A stretch of 64,000 bases of DNA from NZQO01 sp964639255 (GTDB lineage Bacteria > Bacteroidota > Bacteroidia > Flavobacteriales > Flavobacteriaceae). The translations under genes and the position numbers were made by a program. Below, in pieces: positions 43,823-52,418 of this stretch. Each line of letters starts with the position of its first letter. The first letter of the stretch is position 1. Under the pieces are notes generated by a model. The model did not search any database, was not told where the DNA came from, and was given only the letters and a program-made list of their open reading frames with translations. The stretch lies in contig CAZXDP010000002.1 in the NCBI GenBank assembly GCA_964639255.1, positions 67,553-131,552 on the forward strand, given 5' to 3'.

Positions 43823-46780
43823 ATGAAAAAATTTACCGTGGCCCTCCTAGCAGGGCTAATCGCCATGCCGCTAATTGCACAGGATTATTTTCCGAAGAAT
43901 GACGGCGTAAAGGAAAAAAACACCAACTACACGGCATTTACCAATGCAACACTGTATGTAACGCCCACCAAAAAGATAACCAAGGGCACCTTGTTGATAC
44001 AAAATGGCAAGGTAGTTTCTTCAGGGAAATCGGTATCCATTCCGGAAAATTCCGTGGTAATCGATTTGCAGGGAAAGCATATATATCCATCGTTCATCGA
44101 TCCGTACACTAATTTTGGTGTAGAAAAACCAAAACGCGCCGAAGGCGACGGACGATCCCCACAATATGAAGCTACCCGCGAGGGTTTCTATTGGAACGAC
44201 CATATTATGCCAGAGCGTAACGCTATGGAAGGTTTTAAATATGATAAAAAAGATGCCAATGAATTCCGGGAGGCAGGTTTCGGCGCTTTGAACATCCATA
44301 CAATGGATGGGATTGCCAGGGGCACCGGAGTATTGGTGGCGCTCAACGATGACGACGGCGACGCGGCTCGCATACTTGAAGATGAATCTGCCCAGTTCTT
44401 CTCTTTCGAGAAAAACGTAACTAGTAGACAGTCCTACCCAACCTCACTTATGGGGGCCATGGCACTGCTTCGGCAGATGTACTGGGATGCAGATTGGTAT
44501 GCCAAGGGAAATGTAACCACAAAAGACCGTAGCTTAGAAGCCCTTATCAACAACAAAAAGTTGATATCAATTTTTGAAGCAGGCAGCAAGGACAACAACC
44601 TGCGCGCCGACAAAATTGGCGATCAGTTCAATATCCAATACGTAATCGTAGGCGGAGGACAAGAGTACGAGCTCATCGAAGAGATTAAGGCCACCAACGC
44701 CAGCTATATTATTCCTATCAATTTTCCAGAGGCATACGATGTGAGCAATCCCTATGCGGCCAAATATGTAACGCTAGAGCAAATGCGGGCTTGGAATCAA
44801 GCGCCTTTGAATCCTAAAACCCTATCGGACAACGATATCACCTTCGCCCTAACAACCTTTGAGCTTAAAAAACCTTCCGAATTCAAGGATAAACTGAACA
44901 GGGCCTTCCTGTATGGTTTCGAAAAAACAAAAGCACTAGAAGCCCTCACCACTACTCCCGCACAACTGTTGGGCGTAAGCGATCAATTGGGTACGTTAGA
45001 GGCTGGGAAGCAGGCCAATTTCCTAATTACTTCTGGAGATATTTTTGAAGAGAATACAACTTTATACGAAAATTGGGTGCAAGGCAATAAATATGTTATT
45101 AATACCAAGGACCAAAAAGACATTCGTGGCAACTACACCTTATCTGGCGGAGGAAAAACCTATTCGGTAAAAATTACCGGCGATGTCTCCAAGCCTAAGG
45201 CCAAGGTAAGCCTTGGCGATGTCGATTTACCGGCCAAGTTGGAATATAGCGACAACTGGGTATCGATGTCGTTTACAGATGAAGAAACCAACGAGGTATT
45301 TCGAACAACGGGAATTGTACCGCGAGATGGTAGCAATTTCAGCGGTAGGCTCCTTTTACCAGACGGGGCCGAAACTCAGTACACTGCTACCCGCACCGGT
45401 GATGCCGATGAAGACGATAAGGATAAGAAAGATGCCGATACAAAACCGGAAATAGTACCAGTAACCTATCCCAATATCGGATTCGGGTATGATACCAAAC
45501 CGAAACAACAGGATATGCTCTTCAAAAATGCTACGGTGTGGACGGGCGAAGCTGCGGGAGTCCTCACCAACACAGACGTTCTGGTGAAAGATGGTAAAAT
45601 TGTGGAGATAGGGAAAAACCTCAGGGCCCGCGGTGCCAAGGAAATTGATGCTTCAGGCAAGCACCTTACGGCTGGCATTATTGATGAGCACTCGCACATT
45701 GCAGCGCTCTCCATTAACGAGGCAGGTCATAACTCATCGGCAGAAGTCACCATAGAAGACGTGGTAGATCCAGAAGATGTAAACATTTACCGAAATTTGG
45801 CAGGCGGGGTGACCTCCATCCAAATCCTGCACGGCTCGGCAAACCCCATTGGTGGCCAATCGGCCATTATCAAGTTGAAATGGGGAGAGAGCGCAGATAA
45901 TCTTATTTATGATAATTCGCCCAAATTCATAAAATTTGCGTTGGGCGAAAATGTGAAACAATCCAACTGGGAGAGCTACAGCCGTTTCCCACAAACAAGA
46001 ATGGGCGTTGAACAGGTATTCGTAAACTATTTTAACCGCGCCAAGGAGTACGATACCAAGAAAAAAAGCGGCGAACCTTATAGATATGATCAAGAATTGG
46101 AGGTACTTGCCGAAATCTTGAACGGCGAACGTTTTATTAGCTGCCACTCCTATGTACAGAGCGAGATCAACATGCTAATGAAGGTTGCTGAAAAATTTAA
46201 CTTCAATGTAAATACGTTTACCCACATCTTAGAAGGATATAAGGTAGCCGACAAGATGAAGGAGCACGGAGTGGGCGGTTCTACCTTTAGCGATTGGTGG
46301 GCGTACAAATATGAAGTGAACGATGCCATACCCTACAATGCGGCCATCATGGCCAGGGAAGGTGTGGTAACCGCCATTAACAGCGATGATGCCGAAATGT
46401 CCAGACGTCTTAACCAAGAGGCCGCCAAAACCGTAAAATATGGCGGAATGAGCGAAGAGGAAGCCTGGAAAATGGTTACGTTGAATCCGGCTAAATTGCT
46501 TCATCTGGACGACCGCGTAGGAAGTATTAAAGAAGGGAAAGATGCCGATTTGGTATTGTGGACAGACCATCCTCTTTCCGCCTATGCCATAGCTGAAAAA
46601 ACGATCATCGAGGGCACCGTATATTTCGATATCGAAAAAGACAAGATGTTGCGCGAAAAAGTTCAGAAAGAGCGAAACAACCTTGAGAAAATGATGCTAG
46701 CGGAAAAAAACGGAGGTGCCAAAACCCGGGAACCGAAAGGCAAAGACAAACAATACTTTCACTGTGAAACCATTAATTAA
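43823..46780 (+). CDS. Exported two-domain amidohydrolase
   Basis: 985 aa. Signal peptide to about residue 19 (PLIAQ). Two amidohydrolase-superfamily halves. The first (~30-430) keeps the strand and GKHIYPSFIDPYTNFG segment but lacks the HxH metal motif, so it looks degenerate. The second (~555-960) has KHLTAGIIDEHSHI (HxH) near 617, CHSYVQSEI near 772, FTHILEGYKVADKM near 797 and TAINSDDAEMSR near 850, the expected metal ligands and catalytic Asp. It is an imidazolonepropionase/PHP-like hydrolase whose substrate is unknown. It is followed directly by a related gene. Confidence 0.85.
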   Translation: MKKFTVALLAGLIAMPLIAQDYFPKNDGVKEKNTNYTAFTNATLYVTPTKKITKGTLLIQNGKVVSSGKSVSIPENSVVIDLQGKHIYPSFIDPYTNFGVEKPKRAEGDGRSPQYEATREGFYWNDHIMPERNAMEGFKYDKKDANEFREAGFGALNIHTMDGIARGTGVLVALNDDDGDAARILEDESAQFFSFEKNVTSRQSYPTSLMGAMALLRQMYWDADWYAKGNVTTKDRSLEALINNKKLISIFEAGSKDNNLRADKIGDQFNIQYVIVGGGQEYELIEEIKATNASYIIPINFPEAYDVSNPYAAKYVTLEQMRAWNQAPLNPKTLSDNDITFALTTFELKKPSEFKDKLNRAFLYGFEKTKALEALTTTPAQLLGVSDQLGTLEAGKQANFLITSGDIFEENTTLYENWVQGNKYVINTKDQKDIRGNYTLSGGGKTYSVKITGDVSKPKAKVSLGDVDLPAKLEYSDNWVSMSFTDEETNEVFRTTGIVPRDGSNFSGRLLLPDGAETQYTATRTGDADEDDKDKKDADTKPEIVPVTYPNIGFGYDTKPKQQDMLFKNATVWTGEAAGVLTNTDVLVKDGKIVEIGKNLRARGAKEIDASGKHLTAGIIDEHSHIAALSINEAGHNSSAEVTIEDVVDPEDVNIYRNLAGGVTSIQILHGSANPIGGQSAIIKLKWGESADNLIYDNSPKFIKFALGENVKQSNWESYSRFPQTRMGVEQVFVNYFNRAKEYDTKKKSGEPYRYDQELEVLAEILNGERFISCHSYVQSEINMLMKVAEKFNFNVNTFTHILEGYKVADKMKEHGVGGSTFSDWWAYKYEVNDAIPYNAAIMAREGVVTAINSDDAEMSRRLNQEAAKTVKYGGMSEEEAWKMVTLNPAKLLHLDDRVGSIKEGKDADLVLWTDHPLSAYAIAEKTIIEGTVYFDIEKDKMLREKVQKERNNLEKMMLAEKNGGAKTREPKGKDKQYFHCETIN

Positions 46781-46787
46781 GCCATCC

Positions 46788-48080
46788 ATGAGAACATTTA
46801 ACTATATAGCTATTTGCTTTTTTGCCTTAGGCAGCAATTTGATAACGGCCCAGCAAACGCCTGCCCCGGCCCAACAAGCTCCCCTTACCATCCAAGGGGC
46901 GACGGCCCATATTGGCAATGGTACCGTTTTGGAAAACAGCACCATTGTATTTGAGGACGGAAAAATTACCGCCATAGGGGGCCCCGAAGTCCCCGTGAAG
47001 GGAACGGTCATTGCGGCCACCGGGAAACACGTATATCCCGGTATCATCGCCCCCACAAAATCATTGGGGCTGGTTGAAGTCAATGCGGTACGTGCCAGTG
47101 ATGACCAGGACGAATTGGGCGAGATGATTCCTAATGTTCGCAGTTTAATTGCCTACAACGCAGAAAGCAAGGTAGTGGAAAGTATGCGACCCAACGGCGT
47201 ATTGTTAGGTCAAATCGCCCCTCAGGGCGGACGCATAAGCGGCACTTCCTCTATAGTGCAATTTGATGCTTGGAATTGGGAAGATGCTGCCATAAAGATA
47301 GACGATGGTATTCACCTCAACTGGCCAAGTAGTTTTCGCCGTGGCCGTTGGTGGATGGGCGAGGAACGTGGCTGGCAACCCAACAAAGACTACCGTGAGC
47401 AACTCGACGAGATTCAATCGTATATTATAAATGCCGTAGCTTATGGAAATGGTACCAATACCCCTATGAACGAAGGTTTCAAGGCAATGCAGGGCCTATT
47501 TGATGGTTCCAAAAGACTTTATATCTATGCCAATGGAGAGAAAGAAATCATCGATGCCGTAACGGTTGCAAAGGAAAGCGGTGTAAAGCACGTGGTGCTT
47601 GTAGGTGGTTACGAAGCCTATAAAATTATTCCCTTCTTGAAAGAGAACGAAATTCCCGTCTTGGTAGGCCAGCCCCACGCACTACCAAATACAGAAGACG
47701 ATGATTACGACCTTCCCTACCGATTGCCAAAAATGCTCGCAGATGGCGGATTGCTCGTGGCCATTCAAAATGAGGAAATGTCAAATTTCCAAACCAGGAA
47801 TCTTCCCTTCTATGCCGGGCATTTGGTAAGCCAAGGGATGAATAAGGAGAAGGCATTGGCATTGATTACAGGCAATAGCGCCAAAATATTGGGAATCGAT
47901 ACTGCCTACGGCACCCTGGAGCAGGGAAAAAGCGCCACTTTGTTTATCAGCGAAGGGGACGCTCTAGATATGCGTACCAACCAATTGGTGCGCGCTTTTA
48001 TCGATGGGCGTGACATCTCGTTGGAGACTCACCAAACCGAACTTTGGAAACGGTATGCCGAAAAATACGGACAGGATTAA
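46788..48080 (+). CDS. Exported amidohydrolase-like protein lacking the HxH motif
   Basis: 430 aa from the ATG at 46788, 7 bp after the previous stop; the frame is open upstream but without a signal peptide. Signal peptide to about residue 21 (ITAQQ). Fold follows amidohydrolases: IVFEDGKITAIGGPEV, GKHVYPGIIAPTKSLG near 82 where HxH would be, and C-terminal ALALITGNSAKILGIDTAYGTLEQGKSA. No HxH and no clear other metal ligands were found, so it is probably inactive or changed in function. It pairs with the preceding two-domain protein, which retains one active-looking half. Confidence 0.78.
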   Translation: MRTFNYIAICFFALGSNLITAQQTPAPAQQAPLTIQGATAHIGNGTVLENSTIVFEDGKITAIGGPEVPVKGTVIAATGKHVYPGIIAPTKSLGLVEVNAVRASDDQDELGEMIPNVRSLIAYNAESKVVESMRPNGVLLGQIAPQGGRISGTSSIVQFDAWNWEDAAIKIDDGIHLNWPSSFRRGRWWMGEERGWQPNKDYREQLDEIQSYIINAVAYGNGTNTPMNEGFKAMQGLFDGSKRLYIYANGEKEIIDAVTVAKESGVKHVVLVGGYEAYKIIPFLKENEIPVLVGQPHALPNTEDDDYDLPYRLPKMLADGGLLVAIQNEEMSNFQTRNLPFYAGHLVSQGMNKEKALALITGNSAKILGIDTAYGTLEQGKSATLFISEGDALDMRTNQLVRAFIDGRDISLETHQTELWKRYAEKYGQD

Positions 48081-48094
48081 GATCCACACTTCAC

Positions 48095-48125
48095 AAAAAA
48101 AAGGAGGCCTTGGGCCTCCTTTTTT
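48095..48125. terminator. Bidirectional terminator after the amidohydrolase operon
   Basis: GGAGGCC (48103-48109) pairs with GGCCTCC (48113-48119) over a three-base loop, flanked by eight A on the left and six T on the right. It would terminate the plus-strand amidohydrolases and the minus-strand kinase gene ending at 48124. Confidence 0.92.
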
Positions 48126-48879
48126 ATAGTCCCCATTTTTTTTTCCGAAGTTTCTTGGCCACTTTTTTTCGCTGAAAATCTCGGCTGTGCTTCGATAGGC
48201 GTCGGCGCGTTTCCTCCTCACTTTTTCCGTAAAGCTTCGCATATTCCTTCGCGATAATCTTAATCATCGTTTTGGAAAGCCACAAACGCCTGAAATTTCT
48301 AAGGCGTTGATCGAAATCTAAATTGCCAAACCGCATGCGGTTCAAGTCTATGAGATAAAACCTATAGGTGCCGTCGCCATTATCTACGATCAAGGTATTT
48401 CCAGGGCTATGGTCTAAAAATTCAATGCCGTTCTCGTGAAGTTGAAAGGTAAAGCCGGTAAACTGCCTTAAAATCTCCTCCCTGTTGGGATAATTGGGCG
48501 AATGGTTGAGCACCCTAAAATCGAGATCGTATTCCAAATGCTTGCTAATATAAAAGCTCTCGGCCAGTACAACTGAATAGTTTTCTTGATACCCCACAGG
48601 AAAAGGAGTATGCATTCCGCAGTCTATGAGTCGCTGTGCATACTCAAAAGAACGCTTCGCCTTGCTCTTCCGAAGAAATCGATATACGAACCCTTGTAGT
48701 AAGTTAGGCGTTTTGAACTTTTTAATATTAAAATGCTCATTGCCAATAGCTATCTTTTTAATGACATTGCGCTCGCCCTTGGTGACATATTCCCCCCGCT
48801 CTTGAAACGATTGCAGTAAGGATTCCAATTCTGTTGTTAGCGAACGGTAATGGGTATGTATGACGAAACTACGCTTCAT
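48124..48879 (-). CDS. Lipopolysaccharide kinase-like (Kdo kinase/InaA family) protein
   Basis: 251 aa from the ATG at 48879; the frame runs 68 codons further without support. Kinase-like fold: a conserved region near 65-110 with AQRLIDCGMHTPFPVGYQ, the catalytic-loop-like FLDHSPGNTLIV near 164 and FYLIDLNRMRFGN near 185 (metal-binding DxN-type). This resembles KdkA/InaA proteins that phosphorylate Kdo or heptose in LPS core. It is divergent from a GT9 gene and starts the surface-glycan cluster. Strongly basic C-terminus (KHSRDFQRKKVAKKLRKKK). Confidence 0.78.
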   Translation of the reverse strand: MKRSFVIHTHYRSLTTELESLLQSFQERGEYVTKGERNVIKKIAIGNEHFNIKKFKTPNLLQGFVYRFLRKSKAKRSFEYAQRLIDCGMHTPFPVGYQENYSVVLAESFYISKHLEYDLDFRVLNHSPNYPNREEILRQFTGFTFQLHENGIEFLDHSPGNTLIVDNGDGTYRFYLIDLNRMRFGNLDFDQRLRNFRRLWLSKTMIKIIAKEYAKLYGKSEEETRRRLSKHSRDFQRKKVAKKLRKKKWGL

Positions 48880-48924
48880 TATAAATTTTAATAACTTCAA
48901 AAAAAAAGATACTTTGCGAAGGTA

Positions 48925-50001
48925 ATGGATATAACAAAAATACTCGTAATACAGCATAAAAGAATTGGCGATGTGCTCATCAGTTCGGTGATTGCCAGCA
49001 ACATGAAGAAAGTGTTCCCTGCCAGTGAAATTACCTACTTCGTTTACGATTATACGGCAGGGGTGCTCGAAAACCACCCACATATCGATAAGGTCATCTC
49101 GGTGCAGGAAAAAAAGCTCAAGAACTTTTTGTATTTCGCCAAAATGCTAGGGGCCGTGCGCCGCGAAGGGTACGATATTATTTTCGACCCTTATGCCAAA
49201 TTTCAAAGCCGGATGATGTGCCTATTTTCGGGGGCTGAATTTAGAGTTGGCTTGAAGCGAGCCCATAAAAAATTGAAACTGCCCTTTTACACACACCCTA
49301 TCGATTTTCTGGAAAAGCGCTCGCACGAGTGCGGCAAGGCCATTGAAGATAAAATAAACATGATCACTTCGGTTTTCCCATTGGGCAAACCCACCTATAG
49401 GCCCAAAATATACCTTTCACAAAAAGAAATAGCCTACAATAAGGTTCAGCATTTAAAAAAACCCATTGTGATGATTGGCGTGCTGGGCAGTGTGCCGAAA
49501 AAATCACTGCCCCGCGAATACGTGGCAGAACTGGTCAATTTTATAACCCATACGTATGATGTTTCCGTGCTGTTCAATTACGCTCCCCACCAGAAGGAAG
49601 AAGCAGAGGCGATCTTTTCTCTCTGCACACATCAAGATCGAATTCATTTGGATATTTACGAAGATTCCATAAGAGGATTTATTACCTTAATGAACCAGTG
49701 CGATCTCTTAGTGGCCAATGAGGGGGGGAGTGTCCACATAACGAAGGCATTGAACAAACCTACCTTTACAATTTATTCTCCCTATATAAATAAAGAAGCG
49801 TGGTGCAGTTTTGAAGATGGCAAAGAACACGAAAGCATTCATCTTCTGGAGGAAAAACCCGAGCTATATGCCTCATTCAATCAAGCGGAAACACGTAAAA
49901 TTGAGGCCGACCCAGAAATGCTTTACCGGCAGCTCACCCCAATTCTCATTCGCTCAAAAATGGAGCCGTTTCTGGATGCACATCTGCCAAAACGCCCCTA
50001 A
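48925..50001 (+). CDS. Glycosyltransferase family 9 (heptosyltransferase-like)
   Basis: 358 aa. N-terminal ILVIQHKRIGDVLISSVIASNMKKVFP is the GT9 signature; a Rossmann domain follows. The C-terminal acceptor/donor domain has CDLLVANEGGSVHITKALNKPTFTIYSPY near 251, typical of ADP-heptose:LPS transferases. It would add a heptose-like sugar to the LPS core from the cytoplasmic face. It converges with a GT2 gene, overlapping it by four bases. Confidence 0.87.
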   Translation: MDITKILVIQHKRIGDVLISSVIASNMKKVFPASEITYFVYDYTAGVLENHPHIDKVISVQEKKLKNFLYFAKMLGAVRREGYDIIFDPYAKFQSRMMCLFSGAEFRVGLKRAHKKLKLPFYTHPIDFLEKRSHECGKAIEDKINMITSVFPLGKPTYRPKIYLSQKEIAYNKVQHLKKPIVMIGVLGSVPKKSLPREYVAELVNFITHTYDVSVLFNYAPHQKEEAEAIFSLCTHQDRIHLDIYEDSIRGFITLMNQCDLLVANEGGSVHITKALNKPTFTIYSPYINKEAWCSFEDGKEHESIHLLEEKPELYASFNQAETRKIEADPEMLYRQLTPILIRSKMEPFLDAHLPKRP

Positions 50002-50831
50002 CCTACTTTCTCCTTTTTTTCAATGCCGAAGGGTGTCCACATACGCGCCTCAGTACGCGTAATTTCTCGAATTTTCAGATTTTTATCAATAGACTCCTGA
50101 TTTTTATAGCCGCGCGGATGGTCGAGATGAATCACCACGGCCTTATACCGAATTTGCTTACTTTTTAATCCGTAATTGGAGAGCCGTTCTCCCAATTCGC
50201 GATCTTGCCCACCATACTGCATACGCTCGTCGAAACCGTTTACGGCTACGATATCTTCTTTCCAGCCAGAAGCATTGTGGCCGTTCCAGCTGGGATTGGT
50301 CGTTGTAATGGAATTTAAAAATGCCGCCTTGGCCTTTCGCGATGTTAATTTGTTGTTCTTGAATGAGGTCTTAAGCCCTTGGTCCCTGAGCCACCGCAGG
50401 TCGAAGGCACGTTCGGTATAGATATCCTCCTTCGTTATTTTTTCAGAAATCTCCATGGGAAGCATGAAATATCCGCCAGAAAGGAAGAACCCTTCCTCCC
50501 TGTATTTCACGTGTTGCTCCACAAAATCTTTCCGCGGAATGCAGTCGCCGTCGCTCATAATAACATAGGGCGTGCTGCACGCCTGTATGGCCTTGTTCAA
50601 TATCTCCGATTTCTGAAAGCCACGGTCTTCGTGCCAAACGTGCTGAATGGGATAGAACATTTCTCCTTTTACCCGTTCGAGCAACTCGCGCGTACGATGG
50701 TCAGAACCATCATCGGCTACAACGACCTCAAACATGCGATAGGTTTGGTTATTATAGCCATAAAGCACTTTCTCCAGCCAGATGGGCGAATTATAGGTGC
50801 TTACAATGATGGAAGTATCTCGCGCTTGCAT
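49998..50831 (-). CDS. Glycosyltransferase family 2 (paralogue A1)
   Basis: 277 aa from the ATG at 50831; 19 further codons upstream lie under the divergent gene's promoter. GT-A fold: SIIVSTYNSPIWLEKVL near 7, VVADDGSD near 37, GDCIPRKD (DxD-like) near 95, then GWKEDIVAVNGFDERMQYGGQDRELGERL. It is closely similar to the minus-strand GT2 at 53552-54337, sharing HVWHED.GF. Sugar and acceptor are unknown, but the cluster suggests LPS or other surface glycan. Confidence 0.87.
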   Translation of the reverse strand: MQARDTSIIVSTYNSPIWLEKVLYGYNNQTYRMFEVVVADDGSDHRTRELLERVKGEMFYPIQHVWHEDRGFQKSEILNKAIQACSTPYVIMSDGDCIPRKDFVEQHVKYREEGFFLSGGYFMLPMEISEKITKEDIYTERAFDLRWLRDQGLKTSFKNNKLTSRKAKAAFLNSITTTNPSWNGHNASGWKEDIVAVNGFDERMQYGGQDRELGERLSNYGLKSKQIRYKAVVIHLDHPRGYKNQESIDKNLKIREITRTEARMWTPFGIEKKEKVG

Positions 50832-50855
50832 AGGCGCAAAGATAAAGTTATTTCC

Positions 50856-50863
50856 TAAGTTTG
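50856..50863 (+). promoter_or_regulatory. -7 promoter box for the plus-strand GT2 operon
   Basis: TAAGTTTG (exact TAnnTTTG) 5 bp before the ATG at 50869. It lies between two divergent GT2 genes whose start codons are only 37 bp apart. No -33 TTG at normal spacing. Confidence 0.35.
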
Positions 50864-50868
50864 CACCT

Positions 50869-51606
50869 ATGGGAAGCCTTACGGTCATTATTCCTACCTA
50901 CAACGAGGCAGCATATTTGCCCGATGCCTTGCATTCGGCTGCGTTTGCCAAGGAGATCATCGTGATAGACTCCTTCAGTACAGATGATACTGCTGCTATC
51001 GCCGAGCGACACGGCGCGCGCGTGCTGCAACGAAAATTCGACACGTTTTCAAACCAGAAGAATTTCGCCCTTAGCTATGCTTCCTCGGATTGGGTGCTCT
51101 TTCTGGATGCCGATGAGCGTATTACCCACTCCCTTCAAGAAGAACTATTGAGCGTTATAGACGAGCCGCAGCACCATGGCTACGCGATTACCTTCCCGCA
51201 TTTCTATATGAACCGGTTCCTGTATCACCACAGCGATACCGTATTGCGTTTGGTACGACGTCAAGGAGCCCATTTTACGGGGAAAGTACACGAAAGGCTA
51301 CATTGCACCGGTACCACGGGCACCCTCAAAAACCCCATGCTGCACTATACCTATAAGGGATTGCACCCGTATATTAAGAAAAAGGAACGTTATGCTTGGT
51401 TTCAGGCCGAACAGCTATTCGAGCGAAGAAAAAAGGTAACTTGGTTCCATTTAACGATAAAGCCAATTTTCCGCTTCTTCAGCTCCTACATTTTGAGAGG
51501 TGGTTTTCGAGATGGTATTCCCGGTCTGGCCGTCGCCACAGTTAATGCCTATGGGGTCTTTCAACGATATGTAAAATTGCGACTTTTATACAGAGGCCTA
51601 AGATAG
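50869..51606 (+). CDS. Glycosyltransferase family 2 (WaaE/KdtX-like, paralogue B1)
   Basis: 245 aa from the ATG at 50869. LTVIIPTYNEAAYLPDAL near residue 4, EIIVIDSFSTDDT near 31, LFLDADERIT (DxD with following Glu) near 85, and a membrane-proximal basic C-terminus with FRFFSSYILRGGFRDGIPGLAVATVNAYGVFQRYVKLR. This is the WaaE/KdtX-type GT2 pattern, transferring glucose to LPS core in known cases. Nine bp before a close paralogue, so probably a tandem duplication. Confidence 0.88.
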   Translation: MGSLTVIIPTYNEAAYLPDALHSAAFAKEIIVIDSFSTDDTAAIAERHGARVLQRKFDTFSNQKNFALSYASSDWVLFLDADERITHSLQEELLSVIDEPQHHGYAITFPHFYMNRFLYHHSDTVLRLVRRQGAHFTGKVHERLHCTGTTGTLKNPMLHYTYKGLHPYIKKKERYAWFQAEQLFERRKKVTWFHLTIKPIFRFFSSYILRGGFRDGIPGLAVATVNAYGVFQRYVKLRLLYRGLR

Positions 51607-51614
51607 CGGAGAAC

Positions 51615-52409
51615 ATGATGGAACAGGAAAGCCTAGCACACACAAATGTGAATACCGTCCCAAAAATAACGGCTCTTGCCATTACCTTGAACGAAGCCTC
51701 GGTAATAGAAAAATTTATCGAGAGCCTGTGGTTTGTAGATGAGATTATTATTGTAGATTCTTACAGTACCGATGCTACCGTTTCGCTAGCGAAGAAGCAT
51801 CAAAAAGTGACCGTATTAGAACGGGCCTTCGACAATTTTTCGGCACAGAAAAATTTCGCTATCTCGAAAGCCAATCACGATTGGGTTGTTTTTTTCGATC
51901 CAGACGAAGAGATTACCCAAAAGTTGGCAGAAGAAATCGTGATGACCGTACAAAATCCAAAGGCTATTGCCTATTTCGTAAAACGCGATTTTATTTTCAT
52001 GGGCAAGCGAATTCGGTTTAGTGGCTTCCAGAGCGATTGGGTGGTGCGTCTGTTCCATAAAAAATATTGCCGCTACAACGACAACTTGGTCCATGAGATT
52101 TTGGAAACCGAAGGCCCTACCTCCAAACTGAAGCAAAGCGTCCCGCACCATACCTACAAATCGTTCGATCACTATACCGGTAAGCTACATCGCTACAGTG
52201 AATTGCAATCTAAGATGCTCTATCGAAAGAAGAAACGCCCAAATGCCTACCATTTCTTTTTTAGACCATTTTATCGGTTTTTCAATCAGTTTGTGCTGCG
52301 CCTTGGTTTTCTTGACGGCAAGGAAGGTTTTATCTTGGCCTATGTACATAGCTTCTCGGTATTTAAACGTTATTTGAACCTTTGGCTTCGTTACCGAAAA
52401 ATTCCTTAA
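51615..52409 (+). CDS. Glycosyltransferase family 2 (WaaE/KdtX-like, paralogue B2)
   Basis: 264 aa. Same architecture as its upstream neighbour: ITALAITLNEASVIEKFIESL near 20, IIIVDSYSTDATVSLA, VVFFDPDEEIT near 95, a conserved VHEILETEG region, and the tail FRPFYRFFNQFVLRLGFLDGKEGFILAYVHSFSVFKRYLNLW. It has a ~17-residue N-terminal extension. The DxD-type motif reads DPDEE, still acidic. Probably adds the next sugar in the same glycan. Confidence 0.88.
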   Translation: MMEQESLAHTNVNTVPKITALAITLNEASVIEKFIESLWFVDEIIIVDSYSTDATVSLAKKHQKVTVLERAFDNFSAQKNFAISKANHDWVVFFDPDEEITQKLAEEIVMTVQNPKAIAYFVKRDFIFMGKRIRFSGFQSDWVVRLFHKKYCRYNDNLVHEILETEGPTSKLKQSVPHHTYKSFDHYTGKLHRYSELQSKMLYRKKKRPNAYHFFFRPFYRFFNQFVLRLGFLDGKEGFILAYVHSFSVFKRYLNLWLRYRKIP

Positions 52410-52418
52410 AAAATTACT

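Noticed and set aside
48880..49083. 68-codon N-terminal extension of the LPS kinase-like protein
   Set aside because: It overlaps the divergent GT9 gene and reads as its antisense; the ATG at 48879 begins a sensible protein.
50509..50517. TTTCACGTG as half of a parS site
   Set aside because: Only one half fits; the other half does not match, it is inside a coding gene, and it is 25 kb from parB.
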